Positions 1-6,232 of a stretch of DNA of 9,082 nt are shown here, piece after piece (position 1 is the first letter of the stretch; each line of letters opens with the position of its first letter). The DNA is from Flavobacteriales bacterium UBA6057. GTDB lineage: Bacteria; Bacteroidota; Bacteroidia; Flavobacteriales_G; Salibacteraceae. Under the pieces are notes generated by a model that did not search any database, was not told the DNA's origin, and saw only the letters and a list, made by a program, of their open reading frames with translations. Where the stretch lies: contig DIYJ01000001.1 of NCBI GenBank assembly GCA_002428995.1, positions 1 to 9,082 on the forward strand, in the 5' to 3' direction. Both the position numbers and the translations under genes were made by a program.

Positions 1-204
1 GTAGGTGATCCATTCAAGGATACTTCAGGTCCATCCCTCAACATCCTTCTCAAGTTGATGTCTGTAGTAGCACTGGTTATTGCTCCTTCTATTGCACTGG
101 ATGTAAACAAGGGAGAAATGGATGCTCCAGCTGAGGCGACTTCTATTGAAATGGAACAAACACAGGAAGTAGAAGAAGTAGCTGCGGCAAGCTTTGTAGA
201 ATAA
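1..204 (+). CDS. hppA: Membrane-bound H+/Na+-translocating pyrophosphatase, C-terminal end (partial)
   Basis: The window opens inside this gene; the last 67 codons are present and end at TAA 202-204. The translation begins VGDPFKDTSGPSLNILLKLM and continues into a hydrophobic segment ending in VIAPSIA. This is the conserved last transmembrane region of membrane pyrophosphatases, which hydrolyse pyrophosphate and pump protons or sodium across the inner membrane. The GDPFKDTSGPSLNILLK block is highly characteristic of the family. After the last membrane helix (about residue 32 of the fragment) comes a 35-residue tail with ten acidic residues and one lysine; many family members stop close to the helix. 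Ion specificity and the regulatory class (K+-dependent or not) depend on residues outside the window. A terminator follows. Confidence 0.93.
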   Translation, partial: VGDPFKDTSGPSLNILLKLMSVVALVIAPSIALDVNKGEMDAPAEATSIEMEQTQEVEEVAAASFVE

Positions 205-230
205 GCAGACTTTAAGTCTTTTCGATATTC

Positions 231-268
231 AAAGGGAATGTTGGCTGAGTGCCTTCATTCCCTTTTTT
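231..268 (+). terminator. Rho-independent terminator downstream of hppA
   Basis: A perfect 10-base-pair stem, AAAGGGAATG (231-240) with CATTCCCTTT (256-265), encloses a 15-base loop and runs into a T tract (263-268). It lies 26 bases past the hppA stop, so it ends that transcript. A smaller symmetrical element, AGACTTTAAGTCT (207-219) followed by TTTT, lies directly after the stop codon and may add to termination. An in-frame GTG at 249 lies inside this hairpin, which argues against a start there for the next gene. Confidence 0.88.
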
Positions 269-294
269 GTTTGACTGTGGCAGTGGTATTTTCG
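267..294 (+). promoter_or_regulatory. Probable Bacteroidota-type promoter for the secreted repeat protein
   Basis: TATTTTCG at 287-294 matches the Bacteroidota -7 consensus TAnnTTTG at all but one fixed position. TTG at 267-269, 17 bases upstream, fits the -33 element. Transcription would begin near base 300, giving a leader of about 40 bases before the ATG at 339. The -33 element overlaps the T tract of the hppA terminator, a compact arrangement. The call rests on the motif match only. Confidence 0.45.
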
Positions 295-338
295 TCTGCT
301 CTGCGAGTAAAAAGAATTTAAGCACTCAAACCCCAAGC

Positions 339-3005
339 ATGAGAAAGCTACTCTCGACCCTTATCATCCTCTGTTTTACCACAGGCTTTTCTTTGGCCCA
401 GGAACTGGAATGGGCGCACAGAACAGGAGGAAACTTCAGTGACTTCGGCCACTCGATCACCACCGATGCGGATAGCAATGTATACGTGACAGGCTACTAT
501 CAAGGCACAGCGGACTTGGATCCTGGTAGCGGTGTGCTCAACGTCAGTTCTAATGGATCGCTTGAAGTGTTTGTCCAGAAGCTGGACAAGGACGGGAACC
601 TGATTTGGGCCAGATCTTTTGGAGGCCTCATTGTGGATATGGGGAATTCGATTGCGGTGGACAATGATGGAAATGTATACACCGCAGGACGCTTCTCAAA
701 TACGGTTGATTTTGATCCGGGATCAGGCGTCACCAGTTATTCCGCAAATGGACTTACGGACTTTTTCATCCAAAAGCTGGACGCGAACGGAGATTTTGTT
801 TGGGCCGTAGCGCTTGGAAGCGCGCAGGAGGATGGAGCAGAAGGCATTGATACGGACGTGCATGGCAATGTGTATTGCACCGGCTATTTCGGAGCTGCAA
901 TGGACTTTGATCCCGGCACTGGCGTGGAGAATCGGCCGACTACAGGCGGTGTCGACATTTTTGTGTTGAAGTTGGATGAGAATGGTAACCTGGTTTGGGT
1001 CGTTACACAAGGCTCCGGACAGTCTGACAGCGGACTCGGGATTGCGGTGGATGGCGACAGCAATGTATACACCACCGGTTACTTCAGAAATACCGTGGAC
1101 TTTGACCCTGGATTAGGGGTGAATAACCTGAGTTCAAACGGAAGCCAGGACATCTACCTTCAGAAGTTGAATTCTTCAGGTAATCTCGTTTGGGCTGCCA
1201 GCGCGGGGGCAGGTGGTGTTGACCATGGAAGAGCTATTGCATTGGTGGGCGATACGCATGTGATAAGCACAGGTTACTTCGGTGGAGGAAGCGTGGATTT
1301 CGATCCAGGTTCGGGATCGGCTACCCTCGTGTCATCCGGGGGTGACGATGCATATGTCCAAAAGCTGGATTCGGCTGGGAATTACATCTGGGCTAAAGCC
1401 ATCGCTGGTTCCGGTTTTGATCAGGGATATGGCATTGCGACAGATTTAGGGGGTAATGTTTTCTCCACAGGCTATTTCGGTGCGACCATCGATTTTGATC
1501 CTGGTGTGGGTGTTTTCAACGCGAGCTCGAATGGTTTTGTGGATACGTATGTACATGCGTTGAACGCGAACGGAGATTTTCTGTGGGCCACTGCTGTGGG
1601 TGGGACTTCGAATGATGAAGGACGGGATATCGCGGTTGGTCCTGGAGGAGGCATTTACAGTACGGGTGCTTTCATGACGTTCGCAGACTTTGACCCCGGG
1701 TCTGGAGTGCTTACGTTGACGGCCGCCAATGGTGTTCAAGACATCTATGTCCAGAAGCTTAGCTATTGCACACCAGCGCTGGTGATTGACACTCTGGTAG
1801 CTTGTGACTCCCTTACCTGGATTGACGGCAATACTTATTACGCGGATAACAACACTTCTATTTTCGTATTCCCGGGTGCATCGGTCAACGGTTGCGATTC
1901 CATTGTCTCCCTCCATCTGACCATAGATTCTTCCAGTTTTGATACCATCACCCAGGAGGTTTGCTACAGCTATACCGCACCCAGCGGAGCCATCTTTACC
2001 AGCTCTGGGCAGTATTCAGACACCATACCCAATGCGATAGGTTGTGACTCGATCATTGCCATCAACCTCACTGTCAATCAGGTCGCTACTGGCTCAATCA
2101 CAGAGGCTGCATGCATTACCTACGCTTCACCATCAGGGCAGGTATTTAACGTAACGGGAGTCTATACAGACAGCCTAATGAGTGCTGCAGGCTGTGACTC
2201 TTTGCTTACCATAGATTTGACCATTTACCAGCCCAGCGATACAGCTTTCTCGGTAGAAGTCTGCGAAAGCTACACTGCACCCTCAGGACAAGTGCTGACT
2301 GCTTCAGGCGTGTATACGGACAGTGTGCTAAATGTGAACGGTTGCGATTCTATGCTCACTATTGATCTTACCATTCTTCCTTCGAGCGATACTCTTTTGA
2401 TGGATACGGCCTGTGGAAGCTATACATCTGTCAATGGAAAAGAATGGACCGAGTCAGGAACTTATTTCGACACCCTTCAAAACGCACTTGGCTGCGATTC
2501 GATCATCACGTACGAGTTGAACATTATCACTATTGATACATCGGTCAACGTATCTGGTGATACCCTCACAGCGGTTGAGATGGGGAGTTATCAGTGGCTC
2601 AATTGCACCGCTGATGGTTACATGGAACTATCAGGTGAAACTGCGGTCTCGTATGTTGCAACGGTCGGTGGTAACTATGCAGTCGAAATTGAAAGGGAGG
2701 GATGCATTGACACTTCCGCCTGCATTGAGATAGAATTGGTCGGGCTTGTGGAGTCCGAGAACTTTGCAAATAGGCTTTCCCTCTACCCAAACCCGATTAC
2801 TGAGGCATTCATGCTACATCTTGGACAGACTTACGAGGAAGTCGTTGTGAAGCTCAAGTCTTCTGATGGTCGGCTTATTCAAGAGCAAAGTTTCAATGGT
2901 ATCCAGGAATTGGAAATGGGCGTTAAGCAACCCGCTGGTCTCTATTTGCTGGAAGTCTATACTTCTGAAGGTGACGTAGCGGTGTTGCGCGTGATGAAGC
3001 GTTGA
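339..3005 (+). CDS. Secreted SBBP-type beta-propeller repeat protein with type IX secretion sorting domain
   Basis: This encodes an 888-residue exported protein. I chose ATG 339 because it gives a clean signal peptide (MRKLLSTLIILCFTTGFSLA, cut near residue 20). A longer frame from GTG 249 would start inside the hppA terminator and bury the signal. Residues 24-479 are seven repeats of 65-66 residues, each with a GNVYxTGYF-like strand, a DFDPGxG turn, a (D)xFVQKLD strand and a closing NxxW; these are SBBP-type repeats and probably fold as a seven-bladed propeller. Residues 480-732 hold five two-cysteine repeats with a GCDS motif. Residues 733-802 resemble an Ig/PKD-like domain with a SYQW strand. 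Residues from about 811 (LSLYPNPITE) to 888 form a type A Por secretion sorting domain, which sends proteins through the type IX system for surface attachment or release. The ligand is unknown; adhesion or a structural surface role is an inference. No enzyme motif is visible. Confidence 0.93.
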   Translation: MRKLLSTLIILCFTTGFSLAQELEWAHRTGGNFSDFGHSITTDADSNVYVTGYYQGTADLDPGSGVLNVSSNGSLEVFVQKLDKDGNLIWARSFGGLIVDMGNSIAVDNDGNVYTAGRFSNTVDFDPGSGVTSYSANGLTDFFIQKLDANGDFVWAVALGSAQEDGAEGIDTDVHGNVYCTGYFGAAMDFDPGTGVENRPTTGGVDIFVLKLDENGNLVWVVTQGSGQSDSGLGIAVDGDSNVYTTGYFRNTVDFDPGLGVNNLSSNGSQDIYLQKLNSSGNLVWAASAGAGGVDHGRAIALVGDTHVISTGYFGGGSVDFDPGSGSATLVSSGGDDAYVQKLDSAGNYIWAKAIAGSGFDQGYGIATDLGGNVFSTGYFGATIDFDPGVGVFNASSNGFVDTYVHALNANGDFLWATAVGGTSNDEGRDIAVGPGGGIYSTGAFMTFADFDPGSGVLTLTAANGVQDIYVQKLSYCTPALVIDTLVACDSLTWIDGNTYYADNNTSIFVFPGASVNGCDSIVSLHLTIDSSSFDTITQEVCYSYTAPSGAIFTSSGQYSDTIPNAIGCDSIIAINLTVNQVATGSITEAACITYASPSGQVFNVTGVYTDSLMSAAGCDSLLTIDLTIYQPSDTAFSVEVCESYTAPSGQVLTASGVYTDSVLNVNGCDSMLTIDLTILPSSDTLLMDTACGSYTSVNGKEWTESGTYFDTLQNALGCDSIITYELNIITIDTSVNVSGDTLTAVEMGSYQWLNCTADGYMELSGETAVSYVATVGGNYAVEIEREGCIDTSACIEIELVGLVESENFANRLSLYPNPITEAFMLHLGQTYEEVVVKLKSSDGRLIQEQSFNGIQELEMGVKQPAGLYLLEVYTSEGDVAVLRVMKR
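408..1775 (+). repeat. Seven in-frame propeller repeats of 65-66 codons
   Basis: Repeat units begin at residues 24, 89, 154, 219, 284, 350 and 415 of the secreted protein. All are 65 residues except the fifth, which has one extra residue. Each carries DFDPG (DLDPG in the first) and most carry a QKLD-type strand before a tryptophan that opens the next unit (W25, 90, 155, 220, 285, 351, 416). Units are clearly related in protein but diverged in DNA, so this is an old protein-level duplication and not a recent DNA tandem array. Confidence 0.9.
1776..2534 (+). repeat. Five in-frame two-cysteine (GCDS) repeats of about 50 codons
   Basis: Units span residues 480-532, 533-582, 583-632, 633-682 and 683-732. 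The last four are exactly 50 residues, each with Cys at unit position 10 and another at 37 within a GCDS motif, followed by a strand such as LLTIDLTI. The first unit has three extra residues. The regular cysteine pair suggests one disulfide per unit, making a stalk of small beta domains between the propeller and the sorting domain. Similar GCDS-repeat linkers occur in other large type IX cargo proteins of Bacteroidota (from memory). Confidence 0.85.
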
Positions 3006-3020
3006 CGCTTTCCGTCTCGA

Positions 3021-3347
3021 TTATCCCAGCTTCGGGTTGTTTTTGTGACGGTCCTTGTCCCGGATGGTTTTCTTCTCGAAGTTCTTCTCAAGCGCTTTGG
3101 TGAGGTCTACACCCGTTTGATTGGCAAGGCAGATCAGTACAAATAGTACGTCCGCCATTTCATCTCCCAGGTCTTTGTTCTTGTCGCTCTCTTTTTCGCT
3201 TTGTTCCCCATAGCGTCTTGCGATGATGCGCGCCAATTCTCCCACCTCTTCCGTGAGCATCGCCATGTTGGTCAACTCATTAAAATAGCGCACTCCAATG
3301 GTTTTGATCCAGTCGTCTACTTGTTTTTGTGCCTCTTCGATGGTCAT
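3021..3347 (-). CDS. MazG-type nucleotide pyrophosphohydrolase (single domain)
   Basis: This 108-residue protein has the all-alpha NTP pyrophosphohydrolase signature. EEVGE (residues 33-37) and DEMAD (62-66) together form the EXXE...EXXD magnesium site. Enzymes of this fold split (d)NTPs, often non-canonical ones, into the monophosphate and pyrophosphate, so a house-cleaning role is expected; the exact nucleotide cannot be read from the sequence. It is a one-domain form, unlike the two-domain MazG of Escherichia coli. The tail is rich in lysine and arginine. It is the last gene of the minus-strand operon, 12 bases after the SGNH-like gene. Its stop is 15 bases from the stop of the convergent secreted-protein gene, with no good terminator between them. 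The start is ATG 3347; no Shine-Dalgarno sequence is evident. Confidence 0.88.
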   Translation of the reverse strand: MTIEEAQKQVDDWIKTIGVRYFNELTNMAMLTEEVGELARIIARRYGEQSEKESDKNKDLGDEMADVLFVLICLANQTGVDLTKALEKNFEKKTIRDKDRHKNNPKLG

Positions 3348-3359
3348 TATGGTGTCTGT

Positions 3360-4379
3360 TTATTTCCAGCGCGGAGTTTGGTAAGCCGAAGCATGTATGG
3401 TTTGCATGGAAGATGCCAGTTGATGGGCAATCTTTTTCCTTCCGGTGTCGTCAAAGTGCTCGGTGGGGAAGTTCTTGTCTGTGAAGTGAGCGTCTCCGAG
3501 CAGCTCAAGGTTGTCTACAACGATGGCGCCTCGGGCTTCATAGCGTTCCTTCAGCCAATCCCGATTCTGTTTCATGAGATCCGTAAGCGGTGCTCCGACC
3601 AAGGAATCCGCCACTTCCAGATTTTCTGGTAAGATGTTGAATACAAGGTTCCAGCCTCGTTCGTTCGCTAGTTCCACCATCTGATCAAAGTCGTGGACGC
3701 GCGGATGATCTTCTGTTAGCACCAGTGCAAACTGCTTGATGTATTGATCCGCGAGCTGGCGCTTCGGGTTGCGCCAGTCGCCCCATTTCTCCACGGCACA
3801 CCAAGCATTTACGTTGTGCATCGGAGGATCGTAGGGTAGTGGCAAACTTCCCCAATCGCTCAACTTGTCTTCCAGTCGTTCTTCTTCCGTTTTGTCATCG
3901 TAAGCCTTCAGGCTTACCAGCAGGCGGTTGAGCAGCGCTGGTCGGTGATTGTACATCACTTCAGATTGATTCAAGGCCGTTTCAAGGTTTGAATGCACCC
4001 AGTCCGGGCCGAAGCTCCGAAGGTTCATGGTGGCTACAATCGTTTGCACTTCCGAACCTTCTTCAATGATCTCCATGAGCTTCAGGTGAGTCCCTGCGTG
4101 TGAGGCGGGTTTGTTCACTGCATCCACCTGAAGTGATGGGTAGAAGTCCTGCAAAAACTGACTCAGCTTCCTCGGGTCTGACTCTTCCACCGTGTACTGC
4201 TGGGAGAAGTTGCTCGAAGCAGAGAAGTAGAGAATTTCACAATTCTGAATGCTCTCAATCTGCAATCGCTCCAGCGCATGATGAAACTGGTAGTCGCGCA
4301 TCGAGCAATGTGTATAGATGCCGTTAAATGCTACCAGCAGAGTCAATACAGCCGCTATTTTGATCAGAATCTTCGTCAA
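3360..4379 (-). CDS. SGNH/DltD-AlgX-like membrane-anchored partner of the MBOAT acyltransferase
   Basis: I start this at TTG 4379-4377, giving 339 residues that begin (M)TKILIKIAAVLTLLVAF, a clean N-terminal membrane anchor (about residues 5-21). The frame is open upstream to ATG 4490, but that extension lies wholly within the MBOAT gene and spoils the anchor. The TTG shares four bases (TTGA) with the MBOAT stop, suggesting translational coupling. The rest should be periplasmic. A strand ending LYFSASSNF (50-58) resembles the SGNH serine block. PTEHFDDTGRKKIA (305-318) resembles the C-terminal histidine block, with H308 the candidate catalytic residue; the usual Asp three places before it is a proline. 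By analogy with AlgI/AlgX, DltB/DltD and PatA/PatB, it may pass acyl groups from the MBOAT to a glycan or other envelope polymer. The fold call is by motif and context only, and the substrate is unknown. Confidence 0.72.
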   Translation of the reverse strand: MTKILIKIAAVLTLLVAFNGIYTHCSMRDYQFHHALERLQIESIQNCEILYFSASSNFSQQYTVEESDPRKLSQFLQDFYPSLQVDAVNKPASHAGTHLKLMEIIEEGSEVQTIVATMNLRSFGPDWVHSNLETALNQSEVMYNHRPALLNRLLVSLKAYDDKTEEERLEDKLSDWGSLPLPYDPPMHNVNAWCAVEKWGDWRNPKRQLADQYIKQFALVLTEDHPRVHDFDQMVELANERGWNLVFNILPENLEVADSLVGAPLTDLMKQNRDWLKERYEARGAIVVDNLELLGDAHFTDKNFPTEHFDDTGRKKIAHQLASSMQTIHASAYQTPRWK

Positions 4380-5776
4380 AACTGGAAGTAAATAAACGGA
4401 TGGTTGACAGTTCCGGCAAAGCCGGCAATGAAGTAAATCAGCAAGGCGTAGACAACCCAGCGATAGAAGGTGCTTTTCCCTTCCAGCCATTGATGGAAGC
4501 CAACACGTCCAAAGACTACATCAGACCAAAGAAAGAGCAGGGCAAAGCCAATGCCCAGGTGATGGATGTCCAACTCCAGATTCTTGTTCACTGGGCTGAA
4601 GCTGAGAAAGGAAAACGCATCAGCGATGGAGGCGCTTCGGAAAAACACCCACGCCACTACCACGATGGCCAGTGTGATGAACCAGCGAAAAAGGCCAGGA
4701 ATGGATCGGGTAGCAGCAGCTGAATTCCAGGAGCGTTGTTCGATAAGGTATCCCAATCCATGCAGTGCTCCCCATGCAATGAAGGTCCAGTTGGCCCCAT
4801 GCCAAAAGCCGCTCACAATGAACACGATCAATATGTTGACCATCAATCGAAGCTGACCGCTTCGGTTACCGCCCAGCGGAATGTAGAGGTAGTCCCGAAA
4901 CCAGGTGGAAAGCGAGATGTGCCAGCGCGACCAAAACTCGCGTATGGACTGCGACAGGTAGGGAGATTTGAAGTTGTCCATCAAGTGAATGTCGAAGATG
5001 CGCGCGGTCCCTATCGCTATGAGCGAGTATCCATGAAAGTCGCTGAAGATCTGGATCGCAAAGAGCGACATTCCCAGCAGGCGCTGTCCAACGGAGGCCG
5101 ACTCAATGGCGCCAAAAACCTGATCGACCATCGGGGAAATATTATCCGCCACACACATTTTGATGAACAGACCGTACAGCGCCAGTCGGGCACCGTGCTT
5201 GAAGTTGTCGTAAGTAATCTTACTGCCTTTGAAAAGCTGCGTATGCAGGTGTGCGAAGCGCTCGATCGGGCCTGCTACCAGCTGCGGGAAAAAGCTTACG
5301 AAGAGTGCAAACTTCGCGAGGTTTCGCTCGGGCTTCACCTTTCGGTAGTACACATCGATGGTGTATCCCATCGTTTGGAAGGTGTAAAACGAGATGCCGA
5401 CCGGTAGGATTAATTTCCAATGCGACTGAATAGCGTTCAGGGTACCCTCGCTCAGTATGCCAATGGGGAACAACACGCCATCCAAAAACCAGTTGAAGTA
5501 TTTGAAGGTGAACAGCAATCCCAGGTTCGAGCAAAGGCTGATGATCAGCAGGAGCTTTCGCTGATCCGCACGTTCGCTTTTGCCCAGCTGTCGGGCCACA
5601 AAAAAGTCAACTACGGTGCTGAAGGCAATCAGCCCCAGGTATTCCACCTTCCAGAAACCGTAAAAGAAATAGCTGGCTGCTAACAACAACATCCAGCGCA
5701 TACGCACCGGAAGAATCGCGTAAATGGCAACAACGCAGGGAAGGAAGATGAGGAAGTCAATCGAGTTGAACAGCAT
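4376..5776 (-). CDS. MBOAT-family membrane O-acyltransferase (AlgI-like)
   Basis: This is a 466-residue polytopic membrane protein of the length usual for AlgI/DltB/PatA proteins. It opens MLFNSIDFLIFLP, as the family does. Motifs include ILPVGISFYTFQTMGY (123-138), FPQLVAGPIER (163-173), FSDFHGYS (244-251), REFWSRWHISLSTWFRDY (279-296) with IPLGGNR after it, and SGFWHGANW (322-330), in which H326 is the conserved MBOAT histidine. These proteins move an acyl group, usually acetyl, from a cytoplasmic donor across the inner membrane onto an extracytoplasmic acceptor such as a polysaccharide or peptidoglycan. The acceptor cannot be told here. The FSDFHGYS block has His where Ser is common. It starts 6 bases after dtd and overlaps the SGNH-like partner by 4 bases, so the two are expected to be made together. 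Confidence 0.93.
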   Translation of the reverse strand: MLFNSIDFLIFLPCVVAIYAILPVRMRWMLLLAASYFFYGFWKVEYLGLIAFSTVVDFFVARQLGKSERADQRKLLLIISLCSNLGLLFTFKYFNWFLDGVLFPIGILSEGTLNAIQSHWKLILPVGISFYTFQTMGYTIDVYYRKVKPERNLAKFALFVSFFPQLVAGPIERFAHLHTQLFKGSKITYDNFKHGARLALYGLFIKMCVADNISPMVDQVFGAIESASVGQRLLGMSLFAIQIFSDFHGYSLIAIGTARIFDIHLMDNFKSPYLSQSIREFWSRWHISLSTWFRDYLYIPLGGNRSGQLRLMVNILIVFIVSGFWHGANWTFIAWGALHGLGYLIEQRSWNSAAATRSIPGLFRWFITLAIVVVAWVFFRSASIADAFSFLSFSPVNKNLELDIHHLGIGFALLFLWSDVVFGRVGFHQWLEGKSTFYRWVVYALLIYFIAGFAGTVNHPFIYFQF

Positions 5777-5782
5777 CTACAG

Positions 5783-6232
5783 TTATTCCTTGTTTTTGCT
5801 GTCCAGCAAAATGGTTACCGGGCCGTCATTGATGAGTTCCACCTGCATATTGGCTCCAAAGATGCCCGTTTCAACCTTTAGTCCTGAACTCTTTGCCTGC
5901 TCAATGAAGTCATTGTAAAGCTGGTTCGCATGTTCAGGCGCAGCAGCATGGATGAAGCTCGGGCGATTCCCCTTTTTGGTAGAAGCGTGCAGGGTGAATT
6001 GACTGACCAGAAGGAGCTCACCTTGTACATCGAGAATGCTCTTGTTCATCTTTCCTTCCTCGTCAGCGAAAATGCGCATGTTGAGGATCTTTCGCAGGAG
6101 CCATTCGCTGTCATCCAATGTGTCAGCATCTTCCACTCCAATCAACAGAAGCAAGCCTTGCTGAATGCTGCCGGTGATTTGATCGTCCACGGTGACGCTT
6201 GCCTTGGAAACTCGTTGAAGTACAATCCTCAT
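5783..6232 (-). CDS. dtd: D-aminoacyl-tRNA deacylase
   Basis: This 149-residue cytoplasmic enzyme removes D-amino acids (and glycine mischarged on tRNA-Ala) from tRNA, protecting translation. The start MRIVLQRV (ATG 6232) is the family's conserved N terminus. A longer frame from 6289 would extend into rsgA and is rejected. Signature blocks are all present: SQFTL (77-81, with T80), GNRPSF (88-93) and NDGPVT (135-140), which holds the Gly-Pro pair (137-138) used for chiral proofreading. The length is normal. The ATG overlaps the rsgA stop by four bases (ATGA), so translation is probably coupled to rsgA. The MBOAT gene follows after 6 bases. Confidence 0.96.
   Translation of the reverse strand: MRIVLQRVSKASVTVDDQITGSIQQGLLLLIGVEDADTLDDSEWLLRKILNMRIFADEEGKMNKSILDVQGELLLVSQFTLHASTKKGNRPSFIHAAAPEHANQLYNDFIEQAKSSGLKVETGIFGANMQVELINDGPVTILLDSKNKE

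Noticed and set aside
249..338. Extension of the secreted repeat protein to GTG 249
   Set aside because: The GTG lies in the loop of the hppA terminator, upstream of the likely promoter, and would put 30 residues before an otherwise perfect signal peptide.
1446..1916. 156-codon minus-strand frame opposite the secreted repeat protein
   Set aside because: It is a shadow of the repeated coding sequence, and similar antisense frames recur in other repeats. No domain or start signal supports it.
408..2534. Repeat block as a recent DNA tandem array or CRISPR-like structure
   Set aside because: The periodicity is at protein level in one open frame. DNA of the units has diverged and there is no spacer/repeat alternation.
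2996..3011. Hairpin GAAGCG-TTGA-CGCTTT between the convergent genes as a bidirectional terminator
   Set aside because: The stem is only five pairs plus one wobble pair, and no T tract follows on either strand.
4380..4490. Upstream ATG start for the SGNH-like gene at 4490
   Set aside because: The extra 37 residues are an out-of-frame reading of the MBOAT C terminus with many Cys and Arg residues. The TTG start at the MBOAT stop gives a clean membrane anchor.
4736..5407. 223-codon plus-strand frame opposite the MBOAT gene
   Set aside because: Composition is rich in Arg, Gln and Glu with no recognisable domain. The opposite strand is a clear MBOAT protein, so this is an antisense shadow.
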